Origin: Panopea generosa
Taxonomy: Eukaryota; Mollusca; Bivalvia; Adapedonta; Hiatellidae
NCBI GenBank assembly: GCA_029582155.1
Contig: CM055901.1
Location: 310,001-374,000, forward strand
Length of the DNA: 64,000 bases
Direction of reading: 5' to 3'
Position numbers and translations under genes: made by a program. How positions within the stretch are numbered: the first letter of the stretch is position 1; each line of letters starts with the position of its first letter. This document shows, in pieces, positions 35,880-45,939 of the stretch. Below the pieces are notes generated by a model, which saw nothing but the letters and a program-made list of their open reading frames with translations, was not told the DNA's origin and ran no database searches.

Positions 35880-36249
35880 TAAATGCACGTCTATATGATT
35901 TACATGTAGAGACTGATATTAAAATGAATTAAGACCTGAAACAAGATATACACACTTTAAACATTTTCATGTTTCGTTTCGGTGAAATAACCTAAATGTG
36001 CATATAAATCATTCAAACTAGAGTCCTACAACAAGACAACAGATTTAAATAATTTACTTTAATTCACGAATAAAGACAGTTATTTATATCTACATCGATG
36101 ATAAAACCATAGACTTTGTAAATATTAACTATTATTTTGTAATTCACAATGTGATCATAGTATTTATATTGTAATATTATATGTATAAAATCCAAATGTT
36201 TGTAAAATCTCCAGAAATGGGGGAATAAAAGTTGATAATAATAATAATA
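35880..36249 (+). mobile_element. LINE 3' untranslated region and ATA tail
   Basis: After the ORF stop comes AT-rich sequence with the polyadenylation signal AATAAA at 36224. It ends in a short ATA repeat (TTGATAATAATAATAATA) at about 36232-36249. Short-repeat tails are common on CR1/L2-type LINEs. The tail ends 13 bp before candidate exon C, whose acceptor lies immediately after. Confidence 0.75.
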
Positions 36250-36262
36250 CTTGTGATTTCAG

Positions 36263-36283
36263 GTAGCACCAACTCAGCAACTA
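36263..36283 (+). CDS. Candidate micro-exon C
   Basis: A convincing acceptor (CTTGTGATTTCAG) precedes GTAGCACCAACTCAGCAACTA, read as VAPTQQL in phase 0. Two donors are possible: GTTAGT directly after it, or GTAAGT 4 bp further on, which gives phase 1 and then a stop against exon D. The phase-0 choice fits the neighbours. The very short exon is unproven. Confidence 0.3.
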
Positions 36284-36374
36284 GTTAGTAAGTCCTAATC
36301 AGGCTCTTGAAGATATTATCAAGGTATAATTTAGATATATATTTAGTAAACTAAGTTGATGTTTGTGTGCCAAG

Positions 36375-38370
36375 GTAAGTTTCACTCACCTGACACCTGT
36401 GTATAAGAGTGTATGTAAGTCAAGGTAAATTTTACTCACCTGAGACCTGTGTATGAAGAGTGTATGTGTGTCAAGGTAAGTTTCACTCACCTGACACTTG
36501 GGTATGAAGAATGTATATGTGTCAAAGCAAGTTTCACTCACCTGACACCTGTGTATGAAAAGTATGTGTGTCAAGGTAAGTTTTACTTACCTGAGACCTA
36601 TGTATTAAGAGTGTATGTGTGTCAAGGTAAGTTTCACTCACCTGACACCTGGGTATGAAGAATGTATGTGTGTCAAGGTTAGTTTCACTCACCTGAGACC
36701 TGTGTATGAAGAGTGTATGTGTTTCAAGGTAAGTTTCACTCACCTGAAACCTGTGTATGAAGAGTGTATGTGTGTCCAGGTAAGTTTTACCCACCTGACA
36801 CCTGTGTATGAAGAGTGTATGTGTGTCAAGGTAAGTTTCACTCACCTGACACCTGGGTATGAAGAATGTATGTGTAACAAGGTAAGTTTCACTCACCTGA
36901 CACCTGGGAATGAAGAGTGTATTTGTGTCGAGGTAAGTTTCACTCACCTGAAACCTGTATATGAAGAGTGTATGTGTGTCGAGGTACATTTTACTCGACT
37001 GACACCTGTGTATGAAGAGTGTATGTGTGTCAACGTAAGTTTCACTCACCTGACACCTTGTTATGAAGAATGTATGTGTGTCAAGGTAAGTTTCACTCAC
37101 CTGACACCTGGGTATGAAGAATGTATACGTGTCAAGGTAAGTTTCACTCACCTGATACCTGTGTATGAAGAGTGTATTTGTGTCAAGGTAAGTTTTACAC
37201 ACCTGACACCTGTGTATGAAGAGTATGTGTGTCAATGTTAGTTTCACTCACCTGACACCTGGGTATGAAGAGTGTATGTGTGTCAAGGTAAATTTTACTC
37301 ACCTTGCACCAGTTTATGAAGAGTGTATGTGTGTCCAGGTAAGTTTCAATCACCTGACACCTGTGTATGAAGAGTGTATATGTGTCAAGATAAGTTTTAC
37401 TAACCTGGTATCTGTGTATGAAGAGTGTATGTGTGTCAAGGTTAGTTTCACTCACCTGACACCTGGGTATGAAGAATGTATGTGTGTAAAGGTAAGCTTC
37501 ACTCACCTGATACCTGTGTATGAAGAGTGTATGTGTGTCAAGGTAAGTTTTACTCACCTGACACCTGTGTATGAAGAGTGTATGTGTGTAAAGGTAAGTT
37601 TCACTTACCTGACACCTGTGTATGAAGAGTGTATGTGTGTCAAGGTAAGTTTTACTCACCTCACAACTGTGTATGTGTGTCAAGGTAAGTTTCACTCACT
37701 TCACAACTGTGTGTATGTGTCAAGGTAAGTTTCACTCACCTGACACCTGTGTATGTGTGTCACAGTAAGTTTTACTCACCTGGCACCTGTTTATAAAGAG
37801 TGTATGTGTGTCAAGGTAAGTTTCACTCACCTGACACCTGTGTATGAAGAGTGTATTTGTGTCAAGGTAAGTTTTACACACCTGACACCTGTGTATGAAG
37901 AGTATGTGTGTCAATGTTAGTTTCACTCACCTGACACCTGGGTATGAAGAGTGTATGTGTGTCAAGGTAAGTTTTACTAACCTGACACCAGGGTATGAAG
38001 AATTTATGTGAGTAAAGGTAAGTTTCACTCGTCTGACACCTGTGTATGAAGAGTGTATTTGTGTCAAGGTAAGTTTTACACACCTGACACCTGTGTATGA
38101 AGAGTATGTGTGTCAATGTTAGTTTCACTCACCTGACACCTGGGTATGAAGAATGTTTGTGTGTCAAGGTAAGTTTCATTCACCTGACACCAGGGTATGA
38201 AGAATGTATGTGAGTAAAGGTAAGTTTCACTCACCTGACACCTGTGTATGAAGAGTGTATGTGTGTCAACGTTAACGGTGTATATGTGTCAAGGTAAGTT
38301 AAACTCACCTTGTACCTTTATATGAAGAGTGTATGTCTGTCATGGTAAGTTAAACTCAACTGATACCTAT
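36375..38370. repeat. 51-bp minisatellite carrying splice-donor words, about 38 copies
   Basis: The unit is CCTGACACCTGTGTATGAAG, AGTGTATGTGTGTCAAGGTA, AGTTTCACTCA (51 bp), with point changes and a few shortened units. Nearly every unit contains AAGGTAAGT on the + strand and CAGGTGAGT on the - strand, both close to the consensus 5' splice site. Because 51 is a multiple of three, long frames stay open on both strands (about 208 and 237 codons). I regard those as repeat artefacts. The array fills most of the proposed intron between micro-exons C and D. Confidence 0.9.
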
Positions 38371-38446
38371 TGATTTTGATTAAACGAGAGAACTGAGTGT
38401 ACTCCAAATACTTTGATCATTGATATTAATGTATTTCTCTTTCAAG

Positions 38447-38497
38447 ACTGATGGTTCCGGTTTTCACAGCCAGATAGCTCCAGATGTGTTTGATCAG
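38447..38497 (+). CDS. Candidate micro-exon D
   Basis: An acceptor (GTATTTCTCTTTCAAG) precedes 51 bp reading TDGSGFHSQIAPDVFDQ, and the donor is CAG followed by GTATAAC. Phase 0 at both ends, no stop. Its IAPDVFDQ resembles IAPAQFAVDPF of exon A. No known domain. The exon starts about 80 bp after the end of the 51-bp array. Confidence 0.4.
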
Positions 38498-38750
38498 GTA
38501 TAACAACAAAAGAAAGGTAATACATATATTATTATTACTTAGATATTCAAATTGTAATTAAAAGTTATTGAAGTATATTTTACTAAAAAATACTTTTATA
38601 TTAGGTATTGGAAATTAAATATTTTCTGCACATCAAAATTTATATTGATTTGTGAAATTCTATACTAACTGTGGTGATATAATTTTTCACAAATACAAGC
38701 ATGTGTGAACATACTATTTTGTAGTTAATTGTAATGGCAGAAAACAACTT

Positions 38751-40322
38751 TTGTTTCAGATGAACAATTTCAGAATGCAATGTGTAGACACATGTAGTAG
38801 AGCTCTTGTACCTCTTGATATATTTAATCAGGATGAATATATTTGTAATTTTGGTTTAATTAGGCGGCATGTGTATGGAGATGGAAATTGTCTTTTTAGA
38901 GCTGTTAGTTTCGGATTATTTGAACATGAAAGTAGTTATTCCGAGTTACTGCAAATTGCAGTGTCTTATATTAGGTAACATGAAGATGATTTCAATGATT
39001 TTTTTATCCAAGGATCAATGAGTGATGATTTAAACAGGTTATCTTTAGATGGTTTATATGCTGGATTTGATTTTGGTCGCTTTAAGTAGGTATTTCAGGC
39101 GTAATATTTTTGTTACACAAGGTGTTTATGATAATAATGTTGTTAATACTATCACTGTTGATGAACAAAACAGTTACATATCAGAAGCTCCCATTCATAT
39201 TTTGTATACAACCAGTGTAGGAGGAGGTCATTATGATATTGCAATTGATGATGTCACTGGACCCACATTTCCTTATCAGAATGTAGCAAATGAATTACTT
39301 AATTGTAGTAATACTTCTGTTGTAGATGATTTAAAAAGTACTTCTTTCAACGAGAGTGTAATAACTTCAGATCCATCTGTAGCATTTGATAACATTGGTA
39401 GTAGCAGTAGCTTTACTGATCACGTTTACACAAACCCACCAGTAGGTAAAGATATTTGTGTTGTTGGAACTGTTTGTAGTCATTGCAATATGTATTTCTC
39501 TTCAAAGAAAAATTTGAAAAGACATAGTCGTAAATACCGTTCTAGTCCGTTAGACAAAAAGGAAACAACATTGACTTCAATTCATTGCAGTGTACTATCT
39601 GAAAAGTATAGGACAGTAGATAAAATGACTGAACACCTTAAGACTATTCGTGGAACTGAAATGGCAATATAAACATTTAATTTTAAAACTGAACAGGAAT
39701 TTATGTGTTGGAAATCCAATGAGGAATGTACAAATAATGTATTTTTTAAGTGCTTAGCTACGAAAAAGGTCTGTGGTAAAGTATACAAGAACTATCAGTA
39801 ATACAGAGGATGAAATTGCTCTTCAAGTGTTTCTAAAGTCAGTTAAGGATAGGTGCCCAAATTGTAAACTGGATGCTGTGGTCAATGATGATGCGCATGC
39901 AAGTAGCAATGCAGTTAAGGCAATATTTGGATCACATGTCTCTCCTTATTTGTGTGTTTATCATTTCTTAAGTAACTGGATTAAAAAACTAAAATCTTTA
40001 GGAACACCATTTCAGATGAAAGAATTCCATAAGTCTCTTCATGATTTGATATATTCATATACAAGGAATGATTATGATCAGCTTCATCAGCAGCTTAGAC
40101 GACAGTATGGTGTACTTCAGAGTTCTTTTTTTTAGATATTTTGATGAATATTATGTTAATAGGCCAGAAAAGTGGGCACTTTATGCCAGGAAAAAAGGGT
40201 TAAGACATAGAGTAATTACAAATAACCATGTAGAACGATTTCATAGGACATTAAGTACTCATATTTTGATCAAAAATTTTAACCATAGATTCGATATAAT
40301 AGAAAAACTTACACCTAAGTAA
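38751..40322 (+). pseudogene. OTU-protease / Mutator-like transposase element, internally deleted
   Basis: The first frame (38751-38978) has the OTU cysteine-protease signature YGDGNCLFRAVS. A TAA after SYIR and then a frameshift lead to the second frame (39049-39672), which completes the OTU fold with LALSRYFRRNIFV-like residues and GGHYDIAI (His). It then has a C2H2-like CSHCNMYFSSKKNLKRHSRK. A third and fourth frame (39773-40322) hold a MULE transposase C-terminal half: VVNDDAHAS, LCVYHFLSNWIKKL, and TNNHVERFHRTLSTH with the last catalytic Glu. The N-terminal catalytic region between 39680 and 39780 is missing, so it is dead. It lies between two 51-bp arrays. Confidence 0.65.
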
Positions 40323-40390
40323 AAAATCTCATCAAACAAGAAAATAGAAAAACAACTCAGTTTCAAGGCAACACAGAAGAAAAAGGCAGT

Positions 40391-41035
40391 GTATGTGTGT
40401 CAGGATAAGATTCCCTCTCTTCGTACCAATGTATAAGAGTGTATGTGTGTCGGGGGTAAGATTCCCTCTCCTCGTACCGATGTATGAGGAGTGAATGTGT
40501 GTTAAGATAAGATTCTCTCTCCTCGTACCTATGTATGAGGAGTGTATGTGTATCAAGGTAAGTTCCTCTCTCCTCGTACCTATGTATGAGGAGTGAATGT
40601 GTGTCAAGATAAGATTCTCTCTCCTCGTACCTATGTATGAGGAGTGTTTGTGTGTCAAGGTAAGTTTCTCTCTCCTCGTACCTATGTATGAGGAGTGTAT
40701 GTGTGTCAAGGTAAGTTTCTCTCTCCTCATACCAATGAATGAAGAGTGTATGTGTGTCAAGGTAAGATTCTCTCTCCTGGTACCTATGTACAAGGAATGT
40801 ATGTGTGTCAAGGTAAGTTTCCCTCTCCTCGTACCAATGTATGAGGAGTGTATGTGTGTAAAGATAAGTTTCCCTCTCCTCATACTTATGTATGAGAAGT
40901 GTATTTGTGTTAGGGAAAGATTCCCTTTTCTCATACGTATGTTCAAGGAGTGTATGTGTGTCATGGTACGTTTCCTTCTCCTCTTACCTATGAACCTCTT
41001 AATACCTGTATGTGTATGTGTGTCGCGGTAAAAAG
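40391..41035. repeat. Second 51-bp minisatellite, about 12 copies
   Basis: The unit (GTATGAGGAGTGTATGTGTG, TCAAGGTAAGTTTCTCTCTC, CTCGTACCTAT) has the same length and shares the TGTATGTGTGTCAAGGTAAGTTT half with the array at 36375. It is in the same orientation, so the two arrays do not form an inverted pair around the OTU/MULE remnant. The + strand AAGGTAAGT word is kept; the minus-strand CAGGTGAGT is not. Confidence 0.9.
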
Positions 41036-41408
41036 AGTGTAAAATTATTGAACACAAGTTTTCCAATTGATTGTTATTCAAGTTTGCTTAATGGCGACAG
41101 TTTAATTTTTACAAAATTGATATTTAAAAGCAAACATTTTTAAAGCTTGAATTACTGTAAGACTTAAAAATAAAACAGGAATTTGAACTATCATAATTAA
41201 TGTACATTGTAAGTTAAATGTAGCTTCAAAATGCATCCTTATAGTACAATGAAGTATATCTGTCTTTAAGATGGAAGATGTTGGTTCAATCCCAACTAAG
41301 GATATCTGTTGGAGGCTTCATACTACATATTGCCAATCAGTTTTGAATTTATGAAATGAGGATAGTGAAAAATGCTTATATTAGTAAGTAAGTTTGTGTT
41401 TATTTCAG
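41036..41408. other. AT-rich DNA with a tRNA-like B box
   Basis: GTTGGTTCAATCCCAACTAA near 41281-41300 resembles a box B of a tRNA-derived repeat. The box A side is unclear, so no SINE is called. Confidence 0.35.
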
Positions 41409-41462
41409 GAATGCTATCATAATTTTGAGTTCGATCCAGTGATGAAAAACAGGCTAGATTAA
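41409..41462 (+). CDS. Candidate terminal micro-exon E
   Basis: A strong acceptor (TTTGTGTTTATTTCAG) precedes 17 codons, ECYHNFEFDPVMKNRLD, then TAA, in phase 0. A possible polyadenylation signal AATAAA lies at about 41845. If the chain B-C-D-E is real it encodes about 61 residues here plus unknown upstream exons. No known family; this is inference from splice signals and phase. Confidence 0.3.
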   Translation, partial: ECYHNFEFDPVMKNRLD

Positions 41463-42907
41463 TGTTTGAAGTCTGAACTAGACTAGAGAATGTTTTTCAT
41501 TTTTCGATGAAAACTCAAAATTGTACTTTCCATTCTTATATAATTTACAATATATTTTCAAATCATTTAGGATGAAAGAATAATTATGATGCTATTTTTA
41601 TATTAAAAAAAAACAGAAGTATCTACTGTAGCTAACAATTTAATGTCATTGTTTAAATAATGACTTTGTTCACAGTCCTGTTGAATAAGCACAGTTGTGC
41701 ACATCTTTATGGCTATCTAGGCTACAGTAAGCATCCCATGAAATGTAATGTCCTACAAGCTAAAAGCAAAGTAACAGCATGGTGCCGATAAAATGGAAAC
41801 TGGTACTTTTAGCACTACCCAAGTTCAATTGATTTTCATAGAGAAATAAAATGCAGTTTCCATTGTTTCAACATTGCACATCATTAACACATAACGCACA
41901 ATTTTCTATACATATTTATATTTTACATTGTAACAACTGTCATTTAAACTTTAATGAATTCTATTTAACACATATGCAGTTTCTAAAATATAGTTCAAAA
42001 TACAGTTCAAAGTACGCTCCCATTTTTAGTTTCAGCCTTCCTACTTGAACATCAACCATTATTTCAATCAAACCATGCAACTAACCCCACTGCCTTCGAA
42101 AGGTAATCTCCCTAAATTCAACTTGATTTAACATCTCGCCAGCCCTAAGTAAACTGCTCTATAAAATTACTACATAACTTCACATCCGCACTCTCCAAAG
42201 TAAACTCTTATCTGCCTTTTAAAGCATGTAGCTTCAGCACTCAACCCAAATTACTTCCGCTCAATGGTTATGAAATTCCTCCTTAACTTATACACCCATC
42301 ATTAATTGTCAGTTATATTTCTTCGTCAGATGTCCACTCTCTTCGCTAAATGACCATAAATATATTAACAATTCTATTTTAAGCCTGCTGTACGCGAACC
42401 TTTGACAGTGTCATATATCAAAAGTTCAAACTAATTAGTATCTCCAAATCTTAACTTAATGCTTGTACTTATAGCATACCATACACACCAGTATTATTTT
42501 GGGTTAAGTTTTACATTATAAAAAAAATAGGATAAAATAATTTATAATTGAAGTGACTGACAATAACACACTATATATATAGTTGACATACAGACTGAAT
42601 GATTGTATGCAAGTATTTAAATATTCATTATTTTTATTTCAATTTGCCTTACTGTATGGAAACTAAATAGGGTTTAAAAAGTTTATAAGTTAAAATCTGC
42701 TTAATGTTTGTCTTATTTGTATAAATAAGCCATATTTCATACCAAATATTTTAACCAAAGTCCACATCATTGCACAATTGAAAGCCTTTATAAGAAAAAG
42801 TAATGGATGTCTATCAATTTGTCCAAGGTCAGACTTGAACTGACATCTCACTCCTTGGAGGAGTTTATACTTTTTTGTACTACAAAGACTTTTTCCCTGA
42901 TAGACAT
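41463..42907. other. AT-rich intergenic DNA, possible 3' UTR at the start
   Basis: No gene or repeat could be supported. The first 400 bp could be a 3' UTR of the micro-exon gene. Confidence 0.35.
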
Positions 42908-43092
42908 AATTCTAGTTAGGATCTGCGCATATTGTCATTTTGTTCCGGTTAAATGATTTGCAAATTAGTTCTGTGAAATGCAGAGCCACATATTGTTCCT
43001 GCTATACAGTTTGGTATTCTTCAACCAAGTAGCCCGTACAGAGGCAAACACTCACTTGGGGAGCATCCATCGGTTCCACCGATATTTTCTTG
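42908..43092 (+). mobile_element. Pearl/Helentron-like element, family B, copy 5 (3' end only)
   Basis: Only the 3' part is present: GTTCCGGTTAAATGATTTGC, CAACCAAGTAGCC, TTGGGGAGCATCC, the hairpin ATCGGTTCCACCGAT and the end TATTTTCTTGT. It shows that the 3' terminal segment moves or persists without the core. Confidence 0.75.
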
Positions 43093-43664
43093 TTATAGCT
43101 GTTATTGGGTCATATTCCCAATGGCAAATAGTATCTTTTTTCCCAATTGAGTGGTAAAAATTCCCAGTTGAAAGCTTCAATAATTGTAAATTGAAACTTC
43201 GATAATTCCTTGATAAAATAGACAAAGTTTTCCCCGTTCTGAATTGAGTAATACATTGATTCTTTAATTTAATGGCCAGAGAAGCAAGTGTACACATTTT
43301 TATGAAGTTGAACAAATATATTTAATGCATAAGTTTTCCCAATGTCAAACGCCGCTGAAATTCCCAATTTCAAGGGTATGGGTCATCTTCCCAATATGGT
43401 GAAAAAAACACTGAGATAGCTTACACTAGCTTACACTATATTTCAAATTCTTGCTTGAATTATTACAGATGTTTAATTAGTATTTTTTTATATGCATGAC
43501 CGATTTATATTATTCTAGTCATGCAATTGAAGTATTTAGGGTTATGGTGTATTGGTTAGGTTAGGTATTGGCACAACTTTTTGGATTAAGTTGTATCTCC
43601 GTGCTAGAGGAAATAAATTATATCTATCAAACATTTAAAATGCATCGATCTGGTAGAGTTTTTG
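43093..43664. other. Intergenic DNA, nothing recognised
   Basis: Short related words (TTCCCAATGG, TTCCCAATTGAG, TTCCCAATTTC) recur here but no gene or clear repeat unit was found. Confidence 0.4.
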
Positions 43665-43696
<32 letters not shown>

Positions 43697-43744
43697 GGAC
43701 GGACGGACAGGACGGACGACGGACAGACAGACAGACAGACACCC

Positions 43745-43778
<34 letters not shown>
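43665..43778. repeat. ACAG/ACGG tetranucleotide microsatellite
   Basis: About 27 units of GACA, with a block of GACG units in the middle (about 43696-43725). Long frames on both strands (DRQT and CLSV repeats) are artefacts. Mixed ACNG microsatellites are known near pearl-type elements, and a family B 3' end lies about 0.6 kb upstream. Confidence 0.9.
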
Positions 43779-43779
<1 letters not shown>

Positions 43780-44079
43780 ATTGTTGCATCTCTGGTTGTT
43801 GTTACCAGAAGGTAGCACACTGTTTTGTCTCAACCATACAGTAAAAACGCCAACAGTAAGTAGCTTTGTCTTAATTTTCTACTGAAAAAAAGGATAAATT
43901 GCAATGATGCTCATAAAATGATGTCTATTCATTGATTTCTTATTTTCTTTGCTGATTGTTTTATGTAGAATGTGGCTAATTGAATAATATGTCTACACGA
44001 GTTTGGACACATATATGTATATTATATTATGAGTGTAACCCGCCTAGTTTATGGCAATAAACATTTATATATATACTCA

Positions 44080-44345
44080 AACTTGATCAATTATTGGGAC
44101 CCATATATATATATATTTATATTATTTCGCTCCAGTATTGGGTCAAAAATTAAATTACTGGGTCCAACCCAACAGTTCGTGATCACAATGGTATGTTCAT
44201 TTTACACCTAATTATTGGGTCTACCCCCTGCACTACTAAATTATTTTGAACTGTTAGGTCTAGACCCAACAATCGACTTTTGGACCCAACAATCGACTCT
44301 GGACCCAACAGTACAGTCTCACATTTATAAAAGACCCAACTGTCC
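44080..44345. repeat. Short repeat of GGACCCAACAATCGACT
   Basis: The words GGACCCAACAATCGACT, GACCCAACAATCGAC and TTATTGGGTC/TATTGGGACC in both orientations recur several times. It appears to be a decayed small inverted repeat. Confidence 0.45.
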
Positions 44346-44625
44346 ACCAAGTTTAAAAGTATATATTCATGAACGTTTACCATCTGAGATTGCGGTTACT
44401 GAAATGTGTTAACACCCGGCAATAGGTGGAAATTTGTTGGAAAAACAACCAAGGCCTGTAGCTACTCTGAGGCCCAGAGAAGCCGGTACCTCCATATTTT
44501 TCAAACTAAGTACGAAACAAATTTGAGGCAATATATTAAATATCCTTGTTGCATTTTAAAACATAATAAATTATACTACAGTATTACTGTAGCATTCCCT
44601 AGTACAACACTGAGAACCACAGGAA

Positions 44626-44922
44626 ATGAATCTTAACCTATGTGGACGCTGTTGTCGCAGACGGTTCGGAATATTCCGTGCATCCGATCAGCTTCACGAC
44701 TTTTTGTTATCGAAAATAACCGAAAACAAACGGATGTTACTGTATGGCTGTTCAGATGAAACCAAACAAAACATTGCTATAACTGTCGCAAACTATACCA
44801 TACATGCTGTAAATACAATTTATGAAGCATGTAATATGTTGAAAATTGAAATAAAAAGAAACATTAATAGAAAAATCTTTGTTACACGCGATTCTAAAAA
44901 AAACAGTGAGTGGTCGATATAA
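44626..44922 (+). CDS. Unrecognised 98-codon ORF
   Basis: The frame has an ATG, no internal repeats and a mixed composition with some GC-richer codons (CGRCCRRRFGIFRASDQLHD and a Lys-rich C-terminus). I do not recognise any domain. There is no clear splice context. It may be a chance frame or a transposon remnant. Confidence 0.2.
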   Translation: MNLNLCGRCCRRRFGIFRASDQLHDFLLSKITENKRMLLYGCSDETKQNIAITVANYTIHAVNTIYEACNMLKIEIKRNINRKIFVTRDSKKNSEWSI

Positions 44923-45399
44923 TAAGTGGATTTGCAACTAGGCCGGAAAGGAAAAACTAATTTAGTTGCCCAAAACATACTCTATATAAAATTCCAATCC
45001 AATATAGTAAAACTTGAATGTACTTTTTACGTTTACGTTTTCGGGAAAGTCGAAAACAAATGTCTTAAAAAATTGATCAGAATTAGATCTATGTTATTTT
45101 CATTTTTAAAATTTTACATTTTTTTTCTAAAATTCCTCAGAAACCTGTTTTAAAACATCAACAACAGTTTTAATCGGGCGAATGTTAATATCTTCATTTC
45201 GGCCTTACTACATCTTGATGTTATATCTAATTTAATTTTTTGTTGGGTGGTGCTACATAATTGAATGTATATTAGAATGTCACCAAGCTTATCTGATTTT
45301 TAGTAACTGGGCTGCGTTCAGCACCTTTAAACAGCAAACACGTGAATAATGTGAATATTTTCTAAATAGATACAACACGTCAGATTTAATAGTTTTAAC

Positions 45400-45600
45400 A
45401 TATTTATTTTACTTCGAATGCGAAGCAAATTTTTACAACTTATAAAAATCACGCTCGAAGTCTTCCTTGATATAACCAGTACTAAGCACATGCGGAAAAG
45501 GTGTCTTGCTCAAGGACACCACACATGGCCGAGGGGAGAATCGAATCCAGGACATTCCTATCCTGGGCTCGGTGCTCTACCACTGTGACACACGTCTTAA
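45400..45600 (-). mobile_element. tRNA-derived SINE, family S (45 kb copy)
   Basis: On the minus strand the head CAGTGGTAGAGCACCGAGCC (box A) and TCCTGGATTCGATTCTCC (box B) form a tRNA-like promoter. The body continues with TGTGTGGTGTCCTTGAGCAA and GGAAGACTTCGAGCGTGATT. It is the best-kept copy of the family also found at 29858 and 53146 and inside the 1-kb satellite. Confidence 0.7.
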
Positions 45601-45939
45601 TGAGATTTAAAGGAGATATTTGATGATATATTTCACTGAAAAAAGAAGTAAATATTAAGTTTGCGAAGAAATAAAATCTGGGACTTCTTGGTTTTCCGTT
45701 GCTGTGCTGGCCCTGCAATCATGTGTTTGCTCCTGTAAACACTTATATAATATCTGTCTCAAAATAACGTCATTACAAATTGACGTCATTTATATTTTTT
45801 GGCAAGTCGGAAAGTACTTCGGCAATATACGTATGAATGCACAACACTGAGTAATTAATCGATAGTGATATAAAGATTATGTCATTGGTTTATGCACCGT
45901 AAACGATGTGATGCATTCTTATATTTAACCGATGTGCTG

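Noticed and set aside
36534-37728. Long open frames on both strands with 17-residue repeats (YEECMCVKVSFTHLTPV and DTHTLFIHRCQVSETYL)
   Set aside because: The 51-bp unit is a multiple of three, so both strands stay open. Conservation follows the nucleotide unit and not the codons, and frames shift between blocks.
36375-41035. CRISPR-like look of regular short repeats
   Set aside because: The DNA is eukaryotic, the units are contiguous without distinct spacers, and there are no cas-like genes.
36375-41035. Foldback (FB/NOF-like) element with tandem-repeat inverted ends
   Set aside because: Both 51-bp arrays have the same orientation, so they cannot be the inverted ends of one foldback element.
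43604-43885. Frames rich in DRQT or CLSV
   Set aside because: Translations of the ACAG/ACGG microsatellite.
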